NCBI GenBank assembly: GCA_035341665.1
Contig: DAOQVR010000012.1
Coordinates: 62,001 to 126,000 of the forward strand
DNA length: 64,000 bases
Reading direction: 5' to 3'
DNA from: DAOQVR01 sp035341665
GTDB taxonomy: Bacteria > Chloroflexota > Anaerolineae > JAAYZQ01
The translations under genes were made by a program, and so were the position numbers. Numbering within the stretch: the first letter of the stretch is position 1; every line of letters starts with the position of its first letter. Shown here in pieces: positions 16,603 to 25,444 of the stretch. The notes below the pieces were generated by a model that saw only the letters and a program-made list of their open reading frames with translations, did no database searches and was not told where the DNA came from.

Positions 16603-18428
16603 GCGCCGGCGCCGGAGGTGCCGCGTCCGCGGAAGCGCCGTCGACGGGTGCCCGGGCACGCCCCACGTGGTGGTACATGCTGCAGCTGATCCGCTTCCGG
16701 CCCTGGCTCTACCTTGCTCTGGCAGTTCTCGAGACGCTCTTCTTTGGCGTACTCCCCCACCTTGTCGGATGGGTCACCTATTCCTTCTTCGATTGGCTGG
16801 CCGGGGATGCCGCTGGAGGCCTGGGTCCATGGGCACTCATCGGCCTGCTTGTCGGCCTCGGGCTTGCTCGTGGCGTCGTGGTCTTTCTGGACGTGCTGTG
16901 CTACAATCACTTCCGATACGCGCTCGCGGCACTGCTCCGGCGCAATGTCTTCGTGCACATCCTCGGCCAGCCGGCGGCGCGTGCTGTGCCCGAGTCGCCC
17001 GGCGAGGCCATTAGCCGCTTCCGCGAGGATGTGGACGAAATCTCGAACTTTATGGCCGAGTCCCTCATCTTGCTCGGCTTCGGCCTCTTTGCTCTTGTTG
17101 CTGTTTTGGTCATGCTGCGCATCGACGCTCGCATCACGCTTCTCGTCTTTCTTCCGCTCGCCGTCGTGGCCGTTGTCGTCAACCTCACGCTGAGCCGGAT
17201 CGAGCGGTACCGGGCAGCCTTCAGGAACGCCACGGGCGCTGTGACCGACTTTGTCGCCGAGGCCTTTGGTGCCGTGCAGGCGATCCAGGTCGCCGCCGCC
17301 GAAGAACGTGTCGTAGGCCACTTCCGCCATCTGAACGAGGCCCGGCGCGCTGCCGGCCTCCGCGATCGGCTGCTCACGGAAGTGGTCAACTCGATCTTCC
17401 GCAATACGGCGAACATTGGGACTGGCGGCATCCTGCTACTCGCCGCCGGCCGGATGCAGGCTGGTACCTTCGGGGTGGCCGACTTTGCCCTCTTTGTCTA
17501 CTACCTCGGCTTTGTGACGGACTTTGCGGCGCTTGTCGGCGAGCGTTGGGCCTGGTACAAGCGCACCGGCGTCTCCATCGGGCGCCTGCTGGCGCTCCTG
17601 CAGGATGCGCCGCCGGAGAAGCTGGTCGAGCCCCACCCCGTCTACATGCGCGGCGACATGCCCGACGTTCCCTTTCAGACCGGGCCATCGCGGCACCGCC
17701 TGGAGCGACTGGAGGCAGCAGGCCTCTCTTACCGCTATCCGGGGTCAGATCACGGCATCTGGGACGTCGACCTGGCGTTGGGGCGGGGGGACCTGGTGGT
17801 GATCACAGGGCGGGTCGGCTCGGGCAAGACAACACTGCTCCGCGTGCTCCTCGGCTTGTTGCCACTCGATTCTGGAGAGGTACGCTGGAACGGCGTCCCG
17901 GTGGCCAACCCGGCCGAGTTCTTTGTCCCTCCGCGCACCGCCTATACACCTCAGGTGCCCCTCCTCTTCAGCGAGTCCCTGCGCGATAACATCCTGATGG
18001 GCCTGCCGGCCGAGAGCGTGGGCCTGGAGGCGGCGCTTCGGGCCGCCGTCCTGGAGCAGGACGTGCCAGATCTCCCCACCGGCCTCGACACCCTGCTCGG
18101 CGCCAAGGGCGTCAGGCTCTCAGGTGGGCAGCGCCAGCGGGCGGCCGCCGCGCGCATGTTCGTGCGCCAGCCGGAGCTGCTCGTGTTCGACGACCTTTCT
18201 TCCGCCCTGGACGCCGAGACCGAGACGCTCCTTTGGGAGCGCCTATCCGCGGGGGCCGAAGGCGACCCGGTGCGCACCTGCCTGGTGGTCTCGCACCGCA
18301 GGCCTGCACTACAACGCGCCACACGGGTGATCCTGATGAAGGACGGCCGCGTCGAGGCCTCCGGCACCCTTCACGAGCTTCTGGAAACCTCGCAGGAGAT
18401 GCGGCAGCTCTGGCTTCAGACGCCGTAG
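16599..18428 (+). CDS. ABC exporter half-transporter, subunit 2 (permease-ATPase)
   Basis: Partner of the preceding gene; 609 residues with membrane domain (about 25-320) and ATPase domain. Walker A is GRVGSGKTT, the signature LSGGQRQRAAAARM is canonical, but the Walker B region reads LLVFDDLSSALD, with Asp in place of the catalytic Glu. That is the degenerate-site pattern of heterodimeric exporters (canonical signature on one subunit, degenerate Walker B on the same subunit). The start is set to TTG 16599, overlapping the previous stop, with GGAGGAGG 8-10 bases upstream; the frame upstream is antisense-like low complexity. Confidence 0.88.
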   Translation: MSAGAGGAASAEAPSTGARARPTWWYMLQLIRFRPWLYLALAVLETLFFGVLPHLVGWVTYSFFDWLAGDAAGGLGPWALIGLLVGLGLARGVVVFLDVLCYNHFRYALAALLRRNVFVHILGQPAARAVPESPGEAISRFREDVDEISNFMAESLILLGFGLFALVAVLVMLRIDARITLLVFLPLAVVAVVVNLTLSRIERYRAAFRNATGAVTDFVAEAFGAVQAIQVAAAEERVVGHFRHLNEARRAAGLRDRLLTEVVNSIFRNTANIGTGGILLLAAGRMQAGTFGVADFALFVYYLGFVTDFAALVGERWAWYKRTGVSIGRLLALLQDAPPEKLVEPHPVYMRGDMPDVPFQTGPSRHRLERLEAAGLSYRYPGSDHGIWDVDLALGRGDLVVITGRVGSGKTTLLRVLLGLLPLDSGEVRWNGVPVANPAEFFVPPRTAYTPQVPLLFSESLRDNILMGLPAESVGLEAALRAAVLEQDVPDLPTGLDTLLGAKGVRLSGGQRQRAAAARMFVRQPELLVFDDLSSALDAETETLLWERLSAGAEGDPVRTCLVVSHRRPALQRATRVILMKDGRVEASGTLHELLETSQEMRQLWLQTP

Positions 18429-18479
18429 GGCAAAGCCTCGCCGCGTAGGATTTGGGGTGCAGGAGTCGTGTCCGACCCC

Positions 18480-20327
18480 CTACTCAACCACCTCGAACCG
18501 CACCTCGAGTAGGGGCAGGTTCACCTGGGGCAGCGCCAGCCGCAGCCGCTCGTTCAGCCCTGTGTCGCGGCGCAGGTGGACGGCGGTATCCAGGTCCAGG
18601 GACGGTATCAGTGCGATTCCCCGCCTCCCGCGCCTTTCGACAAGGACGCCGTCACCCTCCCAATCGGGATGGTGCATCAGATACACCAGCGTCCAGTGAC
18701 GGCGCGCCAGGCGCTCGGTAGCGCGCACCGTGCCGGCCACCGCCATCGTTGCCCCTACCCGTTCGGTCATCTCCCGCGCGTCGAGCTGCCCCTGCCCGCC
18801 CTTGTGCGCGCGAAGCTGCTGGTGTGTTACCAAATCCAGGTAGCGGCGGAGAGGGCTGGTTGCCTGCACGTAGGACGCCAGCCCCAACCCCGCGTGCGGG
18901 CAGGGAGCCGACGCATACTGGCTCGGCCGCAGCCGCTGCCGCATCGCGTACATTCCGGCCAGATCGTCCGGCGGCCACCACGTGGCTGTTTGGCCGCCCG
19001 CCTCGTCCTCCGCCGGTGGCTCCTGGGAGGTGAAGGGCAGCGGCAGGCTGTTTGCCTGGGCATAGCCGGCGATGGCCTCTCCTGCCATCAGCATTCCCTC
19101 CATCACCAAGTCGCGGCTCTCCAGCGCCGGAAGTGGTCGGATCGTGACCTCGCCGCCGGCCACTTGGATCTGTACTTCTGGTAGCTCGAGGAAGAGGGCG
19201 CCCCGCCCGCGCCGGCGCTCCCGGTGTGTATCGGCCGCCGCCATCAGACTGGCTAAAGGCTCGTCGCTCAGCCTCTGTTGTGCCTCCGCGTAGCTAAGCC
19301 GCGTCACTCGTATCCAGCTAGGGCCGTACTCCGCCAGACGTGCCCGCCCGGTGCCGTCTACTTCCACGCAGAAGGAAAGCGCGGGCGATACCTCTGCCAG
19401 CCCGAGCCCCAACACCTCCACCGCGGGCTTGGGCAGCATGCGTACAGGCCCCTCAGGCAGATAGAGCGTGGCTCCTCTGGCGCGCGCCTCCAGGTCGAGC
19501 GCTGACCCGGAAGGTGCCAAAGCAGCCGCATCGGCCACGTGTACCCACAGGCGGTGCCCCTCGAGCCCAACCGCGTCATCTGGCTCCTCGTTTCCTTCGT
19601 CGTCGATGGCAAAGGCTGGCAGCCCTGTCAGGTCCAGCCGAGCCTCGTCGGGGAGCACGGGCACCTCCAGGGTCACCTGAGCCGTGGTGACGCCCATTCG
19701 CTGAGGATAGGGGTCGATCCACTCGGTCCAGTGCCCCATTTCCATCAGGAGCGCATGGGCGTTCTCTCGGGTTTCGGTACGCCTCATCTCACGCAGCAGC
19801 CGGCTCTTCTCACTCCGGCCGAGCGCCATCTCCTCGACCTCGCGAAGGTAGCGAGCATCAACGTTTGAGACGTCTCCCGCCTTGGCGCCGGCCACAAACT
19901 GGGACCACGCTTCCGCCTCGGCGGCACGTGCCTGACGGGTGCTTCGCTCACGCTGCACCTCGCCTTCCGATCGGGCAGTGATCTGTTGAGGCGTGCCGCG
20001 GAACAGCAGCCCATCCGCGACCAGCTGCCAAGCTGCCCACGCTGTTGCCGGAGTGAAGGCCCCATACGCCAGCTCGGCCAGCTCGGCAAGGGTCGTGGAG
20101 CCCTCAGCAAGCAGTTCCCACGCAGTCTCCACGTCGCCACTCACCGGGGTGAGGTCACCCAGCCCGCGAAGTGGACCCGGGTGCAGCACCGTCACATCCT
20201 TGCTCCGGACGTTCAGGTGCTCCCCGCCTGTTGACTCAATCTCGATCGTCTTGCCAACATGGCGGACGCGCCCCGGCTTGCCCTTGAAGAGAACCAGGCT
20301 ATCGGGGTGTGGTGCTAGTTCGGGCAT
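18480..20327 (-). CDS. RNB-domain exoribonuclease (RNase II/R family)
   Basis: A 615-residue 3'-5' exoribonuclease-type protein. The RNB core starts near residue 240 with AIDDEGNEEPDDAV, which keeps the metal-binding acidic residues of the family, continues with WVHVADAAAL and LYLPEGPVRMLP, and has the conserved SPLRRYLDLVTHQQL near residue 500. The N-terminal region (1-230) lacks an obvious cold-shock domain pair and resembles the short bacterial/cyanobacterial RNase II homologues; the C-terminal S1-like domain is short. Acts in mRNA decay in the cytosol. ATG at 20327 chosen because upstream frame is not conserved-looking. It follows the NatB-like permease by 47 bases and may be read from the GntR operon. 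Confidence 0.85.
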   Translation of the reverse strand: MPELAPHPDSLVLFKGKPGRVRHVGKTIEIESTGGEHLNVRSKDVTVLHPGPLRGLGDLTPVSGDVETAWELLAEGSTTLAELAELAYGAFTPATAWAAWQLVADGLLFRGTPQQITARSEGEVQRERSTRQARAAEAEAWSQFVAGAKAGDVSNVDARYLREVEEMALGRSEKSRLLREMRRTETRENAHALLMEMGHWTEWIDPYPQRMGVTTAQVTLEVPVLPDEARLDLTGLPAFAIDDEGNEEPDDAVGLEGHRLWVHVADAAALAPSGSALDLEARARGATLYLPEGPVRMLPKPAVEVLGLGLAEVSPALSFCVEVDGTGRARLAEYGPSWIRVTRLSYAEAQQRLSDEPLASLMAAADTHRERRRGRGALFLELPEVQIQVAGGEVTIRPLPALESRDLVMEGMLMAGEAIAGYAQANSLPLPFTSQEPPAEDEAGGQTATWWPPDDLAGMYAMRQRLRPSQYASAPCPHAGLGLASYVQATSPLRRYLDLVTHQQLRAHKGGQGQLDAREMTERVGATMAVAGTVRATERLARRHWTLVYLMHHPDWEGDGVLVERRGRRGIALIPSLDLDTAVHLRRDTGLNERLRLALPQVNLPLLEVRFEVVE

Positions 20328-20374
20328 TGGGGGGCCTTGCCTCCGTACGGTTCGTCGCTCACCCTCGCCTCCCT

Positions 20375-21613
20375 TCAGGCCTGTCGGAATGCCAGCCACA
20401 GCTGCCTGAGCCCTGGCCGCTTGCCGTACATCAGGATGCCCATCCGGAATACCTTGGCACCGGCCCACAGGCTGATCACAAGCCCGATGATGAGCAGAAC
20501 CAGGCTGATCGCGATCTGCATCGGCGGCACCTGCGCAAAACCCAGCCTCAAGATCATCATCACCGGTGCCGTCAGCGGGATGTAGCTCAGCACGATCGCA
20601 ATCGTGGCATTCGGGTTGCTGAAGACGACGCTGATCAGCATCCAGGGGATGACCGCTATGAGCGAAAAGATGGAGCCCAGCTGCTGGCTCTCGCGCTGCG
20701 TGGTGCCGAGCGACCCGGCGGCCGCCATGAGCGTCGCATACAGCAGGTAGCCCAGCAGGTAGTAGACCACGAAGAGGACCAGCGCGCCCAGCGTGAACCT
20801 GATCGCGCCCACAAGCGCAAAGGCGGCCGTTGCCAGGGCGACCAATGCGACGGCAGATCCTAGCCAGATGAATACCTGGAGCAGTCCCACGGCTCCCAGC
20901 CCGAGGATCTTGCCGGCCAGTAGTTGCGTCGGGCTGATGGACGAGAGCAGAATCTCGACGATCCGGCCCTCCTTCTCCTCGCTCACGCTCTCCAGCAGGT
21001 AGCCCGAGGTCGTGAATACAGTGATCAGGAAGAGGAGGGAGAAGGCATAGGGCAGGACAAAGTCGCCCAGCCAGTTGAAGGCGCTCTCACTACTCACTTC
21101 GCCGTCCGAAGTCAGCGTCACCGGCTGGATATTGAGCCCACCACTTGCCCGTGCCTGTATCTCAGGATCGATCCTGCCGGTCAGGAGATGGTCCGCCAGG
21201 AAGGGCTGGATGCGGTCTCTGTCAGCCGAGGTCATGGTCGAGAAGCCGCCCCGGATGCCATAGACCTGCACGTTGCCGTTCGCCAGAAAGTCGACCGGAA
21301 CAACGAGGTACGTGTCGATCTTCTCCGCTAGTAGATCGGCTCGAGCGGCACCTTCGCTGGGGTATGCGGCGAACCGGCCCTCGTACTGCGGAAGCTCCGC
21401 GCTCAGCAGGCCGCTGAGGTCGACGTACCCTGTCGGCTTGTCGGCACCTCCCAGCTCTCTCTCCAGCGCCTGACCCACGCTTCCGCCAAAGAGCGACCCG
21501 ATCAGGAGGGCTATCAACCCCAAGGCAGGGAATAGGATGGTCATGACGATGAAACCTGGCCGGCGAACGTTCACGACCACTTCCTGTGCCGCAACGGTCC
21601 AGACCGCTTTCAT
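20375..21613 (-). CDS. ABC-2 type transporter permease (NatB-like)
   Basis: A 412-residue membrane protein: one N-terminal helix (about 18-42), a large extracytoplasmic domain (about 45-180), then five or six helices (about 185-395). The motif ESVSEEKEGRIVEILLSS directly after the second helix is the hallmark of NatB/ABC-2 permeases. Its ATG overlaps the stop of the ATPase gene as ATGA, so the two subunits are coupled. Natural substrates in the family include sodium ions and drugs; here unknown. Confidence 0.85.
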   Translation of the reverse strand: MKAVWTVAAQEVVVNVRRPGFIVMTILFPALGLIALLIGSLFGGSVGQALERELGGADKPTGYVDLSGLLSAELPQYEGRFAAYPSEGAARADLLAEKIDTYLVVPVDFLANGNVQVYGIRGGFSTMTSADRDRIQPFLADHLLTGRIDPEIQARASGGLNIQPVTLTSDGEVSSESAFNWLGDFVLPYAFSLLFLITVFTTSGYLLESVSEEKEGRIVEILLSSISPTQLLAGKILGLGAVGLLQVFIWLGSAVALVALATAAFALVGAIRFTLGALVLFVVYYLLGYLLYATLMAAAGSLGTTQRESQQLGSIFSLIAVIPWMLISVVFSNPNATIAIVLSYIPLTAPVMMILRLGFAQVPPMQIAISLVLLIIGLVISLWAGAKVFRMGILMYGKRPGLRQLWLAFRQA

Positions 21614-22497
21614 TGGACTCCCTCCACGACGCTGATAAAGATCTGTTCCAGCGGCGGCATAGCGACCTCAAAGCGCCGGATCGAAACGCCCGTCTCCACC
21701 AGGGACCGAAGCACTGCCTGTGGCGTCACACTCTCCTCCAGCAGCAGCTCGTACCCGTGATTAACGCTCCGAGTCTGCCGCACCCCGGGCAGTCGCTCGG
21801 GCAGCCCGTCACATTCCACCGCGACAGCATGCTCGGCATATCGGGCCTTGATCTCGTCCAGCGCCCCGTACAGGACCACCCGTCCGTGGTTGATCAGCAG
21901 GATGCGGTTGCACATCGCCTCTACCTGGTTCATGTCGTGGGTGCTCAGGATGACGGTCTTGCCGCGTGCCTGCTCCTCCAGCAGGATGCTCTTCAGAAGC
22001 TCCGTGTTGACAGGATCGAGTCCTTGGAAGGGCTCGTCGAGGATGAGCAGCTCAGGGTCGTGCACGATGGACGCCAGGAACTGGGCTTTCTGGTTCATCC
22101 CCTTGCTCAGCTCCTTGGTCTTGCGCTTGGCGTACTCGCCAAGGTCGACCCGCTCCAGCAGGGCCAGCGCGCGTTCCTTCGCCACCGCACGCGGCATACC
22201 CTTGAGCACGGCCAGATAGACCAGGCACTCCAGCAGCTGATAGTTCTTGTAGAGACCTCGCTCCTCCGGCAGGTATCCGATGTGTGCCTTGCTGGCTTCG
22301 CCGACTGGGTGCCCCTTCAGCAGTATGCGTCCGCCGTCGGGTCGCAGAATGTCCATCATCATCCGGATAGTCGTGGACTTGCCCGCCCCATTGGGGCCTA
22401 ACAGACCAAAGACCTCTCCCCGTGCAACGTGGAAAGAGACCCCATCCACTGCCCGCACGTGAGCGTATTGCTTCACCAAGTTCTCAGCCTCGATCAC
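21610..22497 (-). CDS. ABC transporter ATP-binding protein (NatA-like)
   Basis: A 295-residue ATPase: Walker A GPNGAGKSTT, signature LSKGMNQKAQ (LSKGM variant typical of NatA/ABC-2 ATPases), Walker B LLILDEPFQGLDP and H-loop ILSTHD, plus a C-terminal regulatory extension (about 220-295). The GTG at 22497 is chosen as start: it follows a GGAGG at 5-base spacing and gives the family N-terminus VIEAENLVKQY. Partner of the overlapping permease and member of the GntR-led minus-strand operon. Confidence 0.88.
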   Translation of the reverse strand: MIEAENLVKQYAHVRAVDGVSFHVARGEVFGLLGPNGAGKSTTIRMMMDILRPDGGRILLKGHPVGEASKAHIGYLPEERGLYKNYQLLECLVYLAVLKGMPRAVAKERALALLERVDLGEYAKRKTKELSKGMNQKAQFLASIVHDPELLILDEPFQGLDPVNTELLKSILLEEQARGKTVILSTHDMNQVEAMCNRILLINHGRVVLYGALDEIKARYAEHAVAVECDGLPERLPGVRQTRSVNHGYELLLEESVTPQAVLRSLVETGVSIRRFEVAMPPLEQIFISVVEGVQ

Positions 22498-22564
22498 ATG
22501 AGCCTCCACAAAACAAGCGGGCCACGGCCGGTCAGGCATCGCCCGGCATCCGCGACCCCGAGAG

Positions 22565-23074
22565 CTAGTTCGATGCGCCCGCGCCTGTCGCGGCTGCCTC
22601 TTCCCGCTTGCGTTGGAACACCAGGTAGTAGAAGAGCACAATCAGCTCCATTTGCGCGGTGTCGAGGACTTCCAGGTAGGCTCCCCTCCGAAATGCCCCC
22701 CTGGGCTGGTACGAGAGAATCTCACTTCCGGCCGCGTCGACCAGGAACCAACCCTGGCGAAAGGCACCTGCCGGCACGGCGGAGTATAGACCGCCGCGGT
22801 GCTCGATGTCGATGGGCTGCCGGAACGCTCCCCTGGGCTTGGTCGCCGCCAATACATCCTCTCCAGCGCACAGCTCGTACCGGCTTCCTCGCCAGCTCGT
22901 GGAGTGAACGGTCAGCGCCTGCCCGTCTACCGCCTGGAAGGTGGCATCCCGGCTGAACGCCGGAACCGTCAGCTCCCCCAGCACGCTGCTCTCTGCCCGG
23001 AAGGTGTGATGCGTGGTGAACACTCCGTCGATGGTGACCTCTATGGTGTCCGCCGCCAGGTTCTCGCCAGACAT
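22565..23074 (-). CDS. Tubby/LURP-one-like (LOR) domain protein with three GAFR repeats
   Basis: A 169-residue protein without signal peptide or clear membrane helix. It is predicted almost all-beta and carries three spaced copies of a GAFR[QR] motif (about residues 86, 104 and 126), each followed by an aromatic/hydrophobic strand. The strand pattern, with TFQAVDGQALTVHSTSWRGSRYEL, recalls the tubby C-terminal/LURP-one-related fold, which in other proteins binds membrane phosphoinositides or scrambles lipids. That assignment is tentative. It lies 5 bases after the SPFH gene, so it is co-translated with a membrane-microdomain protein and an ABC-2 transporter. ATG at 23074. Confidence 0.55.
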   Translation of the reverse strand: MSGENLAADTIEVTIDGVFTTHHTFRAESSVLGELTVPAFSRDATFQAVDGQALTVHSTSWRGSRYELCAGEDVLAATKPRGAFRQPIDIEHRGGLYSAVPAGAFRQGWFLVDAAGSEILSYQPRGAFRRGAYLEVLDTAQMELIVLFYYLVFQRKREEAAATGAGASN

Positions 23075-23079
23075 GTGTG

Positions 23080-24060
23080 CTACTCGTCTCCTTCTGGGGT
23101 CTCGACCTGCGGCTTGGTCAGGGAGGCCAGGCCCATCATCGCTCCCAGGTTCATCGTCTCCACTGCACTCGATGGTACGATGATCATCGCGCCTTTCTCC
23201 TTCAGTCCCTCAAACAGCATGTTCATGGCGCGTAGGTGCAGCGCCGTCGGGTTGTCGGAGTAGGCCCTGCTCGCGCGGCTAAAGCTCTGCGCAATCTGTT
23301 CCTCACTCTCGCCGAGGATCACGCGCGCCTGGCGTTCGCGCTCGGCCTGCGCCCGACGGCTCATCGTGTCCTCAAGTGCTTCGGGAATGATCACGTCCCT
23401 GATCTCCACAGACTGCACCGTCACCCCCCACGGCGTCGTCCTTGCGTCAATCACTTCCTGCAAGTCCTTGTCCATCTTGGCGCGGCCGACCAGGATGTCG
23501 GCCAGCTCCATCTGGCCGATGATTTCGCGTAGCGCGGTCTGTGCTGCCCAGGCAATAGCCGAGCGGTAGTCCTCGACCTCCAAGGCGGCCTTCTCGGCAT
23601 CCCACACGACCCAGAAGAGCACTGCGTCGACGTCCACCGGCACAGTGTCCTTCGTCAGCGTCTTCTCGGCGTTGAAAGGGGTCACCATCACCCGGTGGTC
23701 CACCCACTTCGGAATCGTGTCAACAATGGGCACGATCCAGAATTGTCCCGGGCCTTTGAGGCCGGCGAACTTGCCCAGCCGCAGCACCACCGCCTTCTCC
23801 CATTGGTCGGCGATTTTGAACGCCAGGAGCAGGTAGGTTGCAGCGATCGCGCCGCTCAGGATGATGACCGCAGCCCATCCTTCTCCCAGACCTGCCCACT
23901 CAGACAGCGCGATGCCCACGGCGGATGAGATCGCCAGCACCAAGAAGAAGAGCGCCAGCGATACGCCGTTGGCCACCTTGGCCTGGCTCTTGGCCAGCTC
24001 GGGCTGCGATGCCCTTGCTCTCCTCTCTACTGCCTTTCTTGCCGTCGGTGTTACCATCAT
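23080..24060 (-). CDS. SPFH-domain (stomatin/prohibitin-like) membrane protein
   Basis: Has two hydrophobic segments in the first 90 residues (about 35-53 and 60-78) and then the SPFH/band 7 domain: AVVLRLGKFAGLKGPGQFWIVP, the VPVDVDAVLFWVV strand and the late IRDVIIPEALEDTMSRRAQAERERQARV region that leads into a coiled coil. Such proteins oligomerise and scaffold membrane microdomains. The open frame begins at 24123, but ATG 24060 has AGGAGG 8 bases upstream and is preferred (326 residues); ATG 24084 is the alternative. It is the second gene of the GntR-led operon, suggesting membrane-stress function together with the transporter. Confidence 0.85.
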   Translation of the reverse strand: MMVTPTARKAVERRARASQPELAKSQAKVANGVSLALFFLVLAISSAVGIALSEWAGLGEGWAAVIILSGAIAATYLLLAFKIADQWEKAVVLRLGKFAGLKGPGQFWIVPIVDTIPKWVDHRVMVTPFNAEKTLTKDTVPVDVDAVLFWVVWDAEKAALEVEDYRSAIAWAAQTALREIIGQMELADILVGRAKMDKDLQEVIDARTTPWGVTVQSVEIRDVIIPEALEDTMSRRAQAERERQARVILGESEEQIAQSFSRASRAYSDNPTALHLRAMNMLFEGLKEKGAMIIVPSSAVETMNLGAMMGLASLTKPQVETPEGDE

Positions 24061-24123
24061 TCTGTTCTTCCTCCTCGTCCTCATATGAGCCTCGGCTCGA
24101 GCCCCTTTCCAAGGCTTCCACAC

Positions 24124-24525
24124 CTATGCGCCACCTGCGCCTTCAGACACTGCGTTGAGCCGGTCCCGGAAGGCTTGCTCGATCTCTGCCGTTTCGTAGC
24201 CGAAAGAGGTGGCTTCGTTGAGGAGCTGATCCATCATGCTGTGCAGTCTGGTCTCGCGCAGCCGCCGCACCTCCTCGCCTGTCAGCCTCGACGCGACAAA
24301 CGTGCCACGTCCTTGCTGCGTCGAGATAATCCTCTCGTGCTCGAGCAGGAGGTAGGCCCGGCCGACGGTGTTGTAGTTGATTCGCAGGTCGGCAGCGAGC
24401 TGGCGCATGGTCGGCAGCTGCTGGCCGGGCTGCAGGCTGCCGCGGGCTACCATCTGCCGGATGCGGTCGACGAGCTGCATGTAGATGGGTACACGGCTCT
24501 CAGGATCGATCTCTATCTGCATCAC
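24124..24525 (-). CDS. GntR-family (YtrA subfamily) transcriptional regulator
   Basis: A 133-residue regulator with an N-terminal winged helix-turn-helix (VPIYMQLVDRIRQMVARG, LPTMRQLAADLRINYNTVGRAY, RGTFVAS) and only a short helical C-terminal part (about 80-125), the layout of the YtrA subfamily that typically sits first in operons with ABC transporters. Start is GTG 24525 or the adjacent ATG 24522. Directly upstream lies a perfect 12-bp inverted repeat overlapping the promoter, so autorepression is very likely. Genes downstream on the same strand: SPFH, LOR-like, NatA, NatB and probably the RNB exonuclease. Confidence 0.92.
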   Translation of the reverse strand: MMQIEIDPESRVPIYMQLVDRIRQMVARGSLQPGQQLPTMRQLAADLRINYNTVGRAYLLLEHERIISTQQGRGTFVASRLTGEEVRRLRETRLHSMMDQLLNEATSFGYETAEIEQAFRDRLNAVSEGAGGA

Positions 24526-24552
24526 AATTGCCCTAGTGTAACTAGGGCAATT
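24526..24552. promoter_or_regulatory. Perfect palindromic operator of the GntR/YtrA regulator
   Basis: AATTGCCCTAGT (24526-24537), spacer GTA, ACTAGGGCAATT (24541-24552): a perfect 12-bp inverted repeat. It abuts the regulator's GTG and overlaps the -10 box, so a bound dimer would block RNA polymerase. The arm next to the start also supplies the only Shine-Dalgarno-like AGGG. Confidence 0.85.
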
Positions 24553-24577
24553 ATATCATTTCTTGTGGCTTTGTCAA
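24550..24577 (-). promoter_or_regulatory. Consensus sigma70 promoter of the GntR-SPFH-ABC operon
   Basis: On the minus strand TTGACA (24577-24572), 16 bp, TATAAT (24555-24550): both hexamers are perfect consensus. Transcription would start inside the palindrome, leaving a leader of only about 20 bases. Confidence 0.85.
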
Positions 24578-24684
24578 ATGGCAGTCCCTCCCAGGCACAC
24601 CCATTCGCTCAACGACCCTCGTTGCGACTTGCGCTTTTTGCCCATTTGTGGCATAATGTCGTTAACATCGCGGTTGACTTCATA

Positions 24685-24707
24685 GGCTGTAATCCGGGCT
24701 GTAATCC
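24685..24707 (+). promoter_or_regulatory. Tandem direct repeat upstream of the OmpR-type regulator
   Basis: GGCTGTAATCC occurs twice (24685-24695 and 24697-24707), 12 bp apart, about 45-70 bases before the regulator start and just after a TTGACT (24674-24679). Head-to-tail repeats roughly one helical turn apart are the usual binding mode of OmpR/PhoB-type domains, so this may be an autoregulatory site. Confidence 0.5.
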
Positions 24708-24752
24708 CATCGTGCTACACTCTCCTCAGGTAATGTTAGGGAGCCGACAGCC

Positions 24753-25427
24753 GTGAGCCTAAGGATTCTCTTTGTCGACAAGAGCGTTGCATCTTCCGAC
24801 TTGCTTGTTCCCGGTCTGGAACGCAAGGGGCATGAGGTGTCCATCGCCCGCACCCTGGGCCAGGCACTCGGGCGCTTGAGCTCGTTCCACCCCGATTTGC
24901 TATTTGTTAATGCCGCCTCGTTTGGGCGCTCGGCTTTCCGGGTCTGCGACGGACTACAGGCCCAGGTACCCGATGTGCCTCGCATCCTGGTCGTGAAAAA
25001 GGAATGCGCTGACGTGGGCGGGAAAAACGGCGAGTGTATCGAGCATCCCTGCTCGCCTCGCTCGCTGCTCTACCGTGTGGCAAAGATCGCCAAGACTCTG
25101 GTGCCCAATAGGCTTTGTGCGGGCCCGCTAAGCTTTGACCCCGTGACGCGGAGCCTGCAGCGCCCTGAGCGGGCTTCTGTCCTGCGGCCCAAGGAGGCAG
25201 CTCTGCTCACATTCCTGATGCAGCATGCCGGACGCGTTCTGACCCGGCAGGAGATCATTCACGGGGTGTGGGACTCGGACTATGTCGGCGATACGCGAAC
25301 GCTGAGCGTGCACGTCCGCTGGCTCAGGGAAAAGATCGAGCGGGACCCGCACGATCCGAAGCTGCTGCGTACCGTGCGCGGAGTCGGCTACCGATTTGAG
25401 GCCAGTGAGCCTGGGGAGCACTCGTAA
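24753..25427 (+). CDS. OmpR/PhoB-type winged-helix regulator with atypical receiver domain
   Basis: A 224-residue protein with an N-terminal receiver-like domain (1-115) and a C-terminal OmpR-type winged helix (about 125-218: LRPKEAALLTFLMQHAGRVLTRQ, VHVRWLREKIE, TVRGVGYRF). The receiver is degenerate: the acidic pocket reads FVDKS, with only one of the usual acidic pair, and the phospho-acceptor Asp is Asn (FVNAASF, Asn 53). No histidine kinase is adjacent. It probably acts without phosphorylation, through dimerisation or a ligand. GTG start at 24753; a direct repeat upstream may be its own operator. Targets unknown. Confidence 0.85.
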   Translation: MSLRILFVDKSVASSDLLVPGLERKGHEVSIARTLGQALGRLSSFHPDLLFVNAASFGRSAFRVCDGLQAQVPDVPRILVVKKECADVGGKNGECIEHPCSPRSLLYRVAKIAKTLVPNRLCAGPLSFDPVTRSLQRPERASVLRPKEAALLTFLMQHAGRVLTRQEIIHGVWDSDYVGDTRTLSVHVRWLREKIERDPHDPKLLRTVRGVGYRFEASEPGEHS

Positions 25428-25444
25428 CGGGCGCAGGACAGCAG

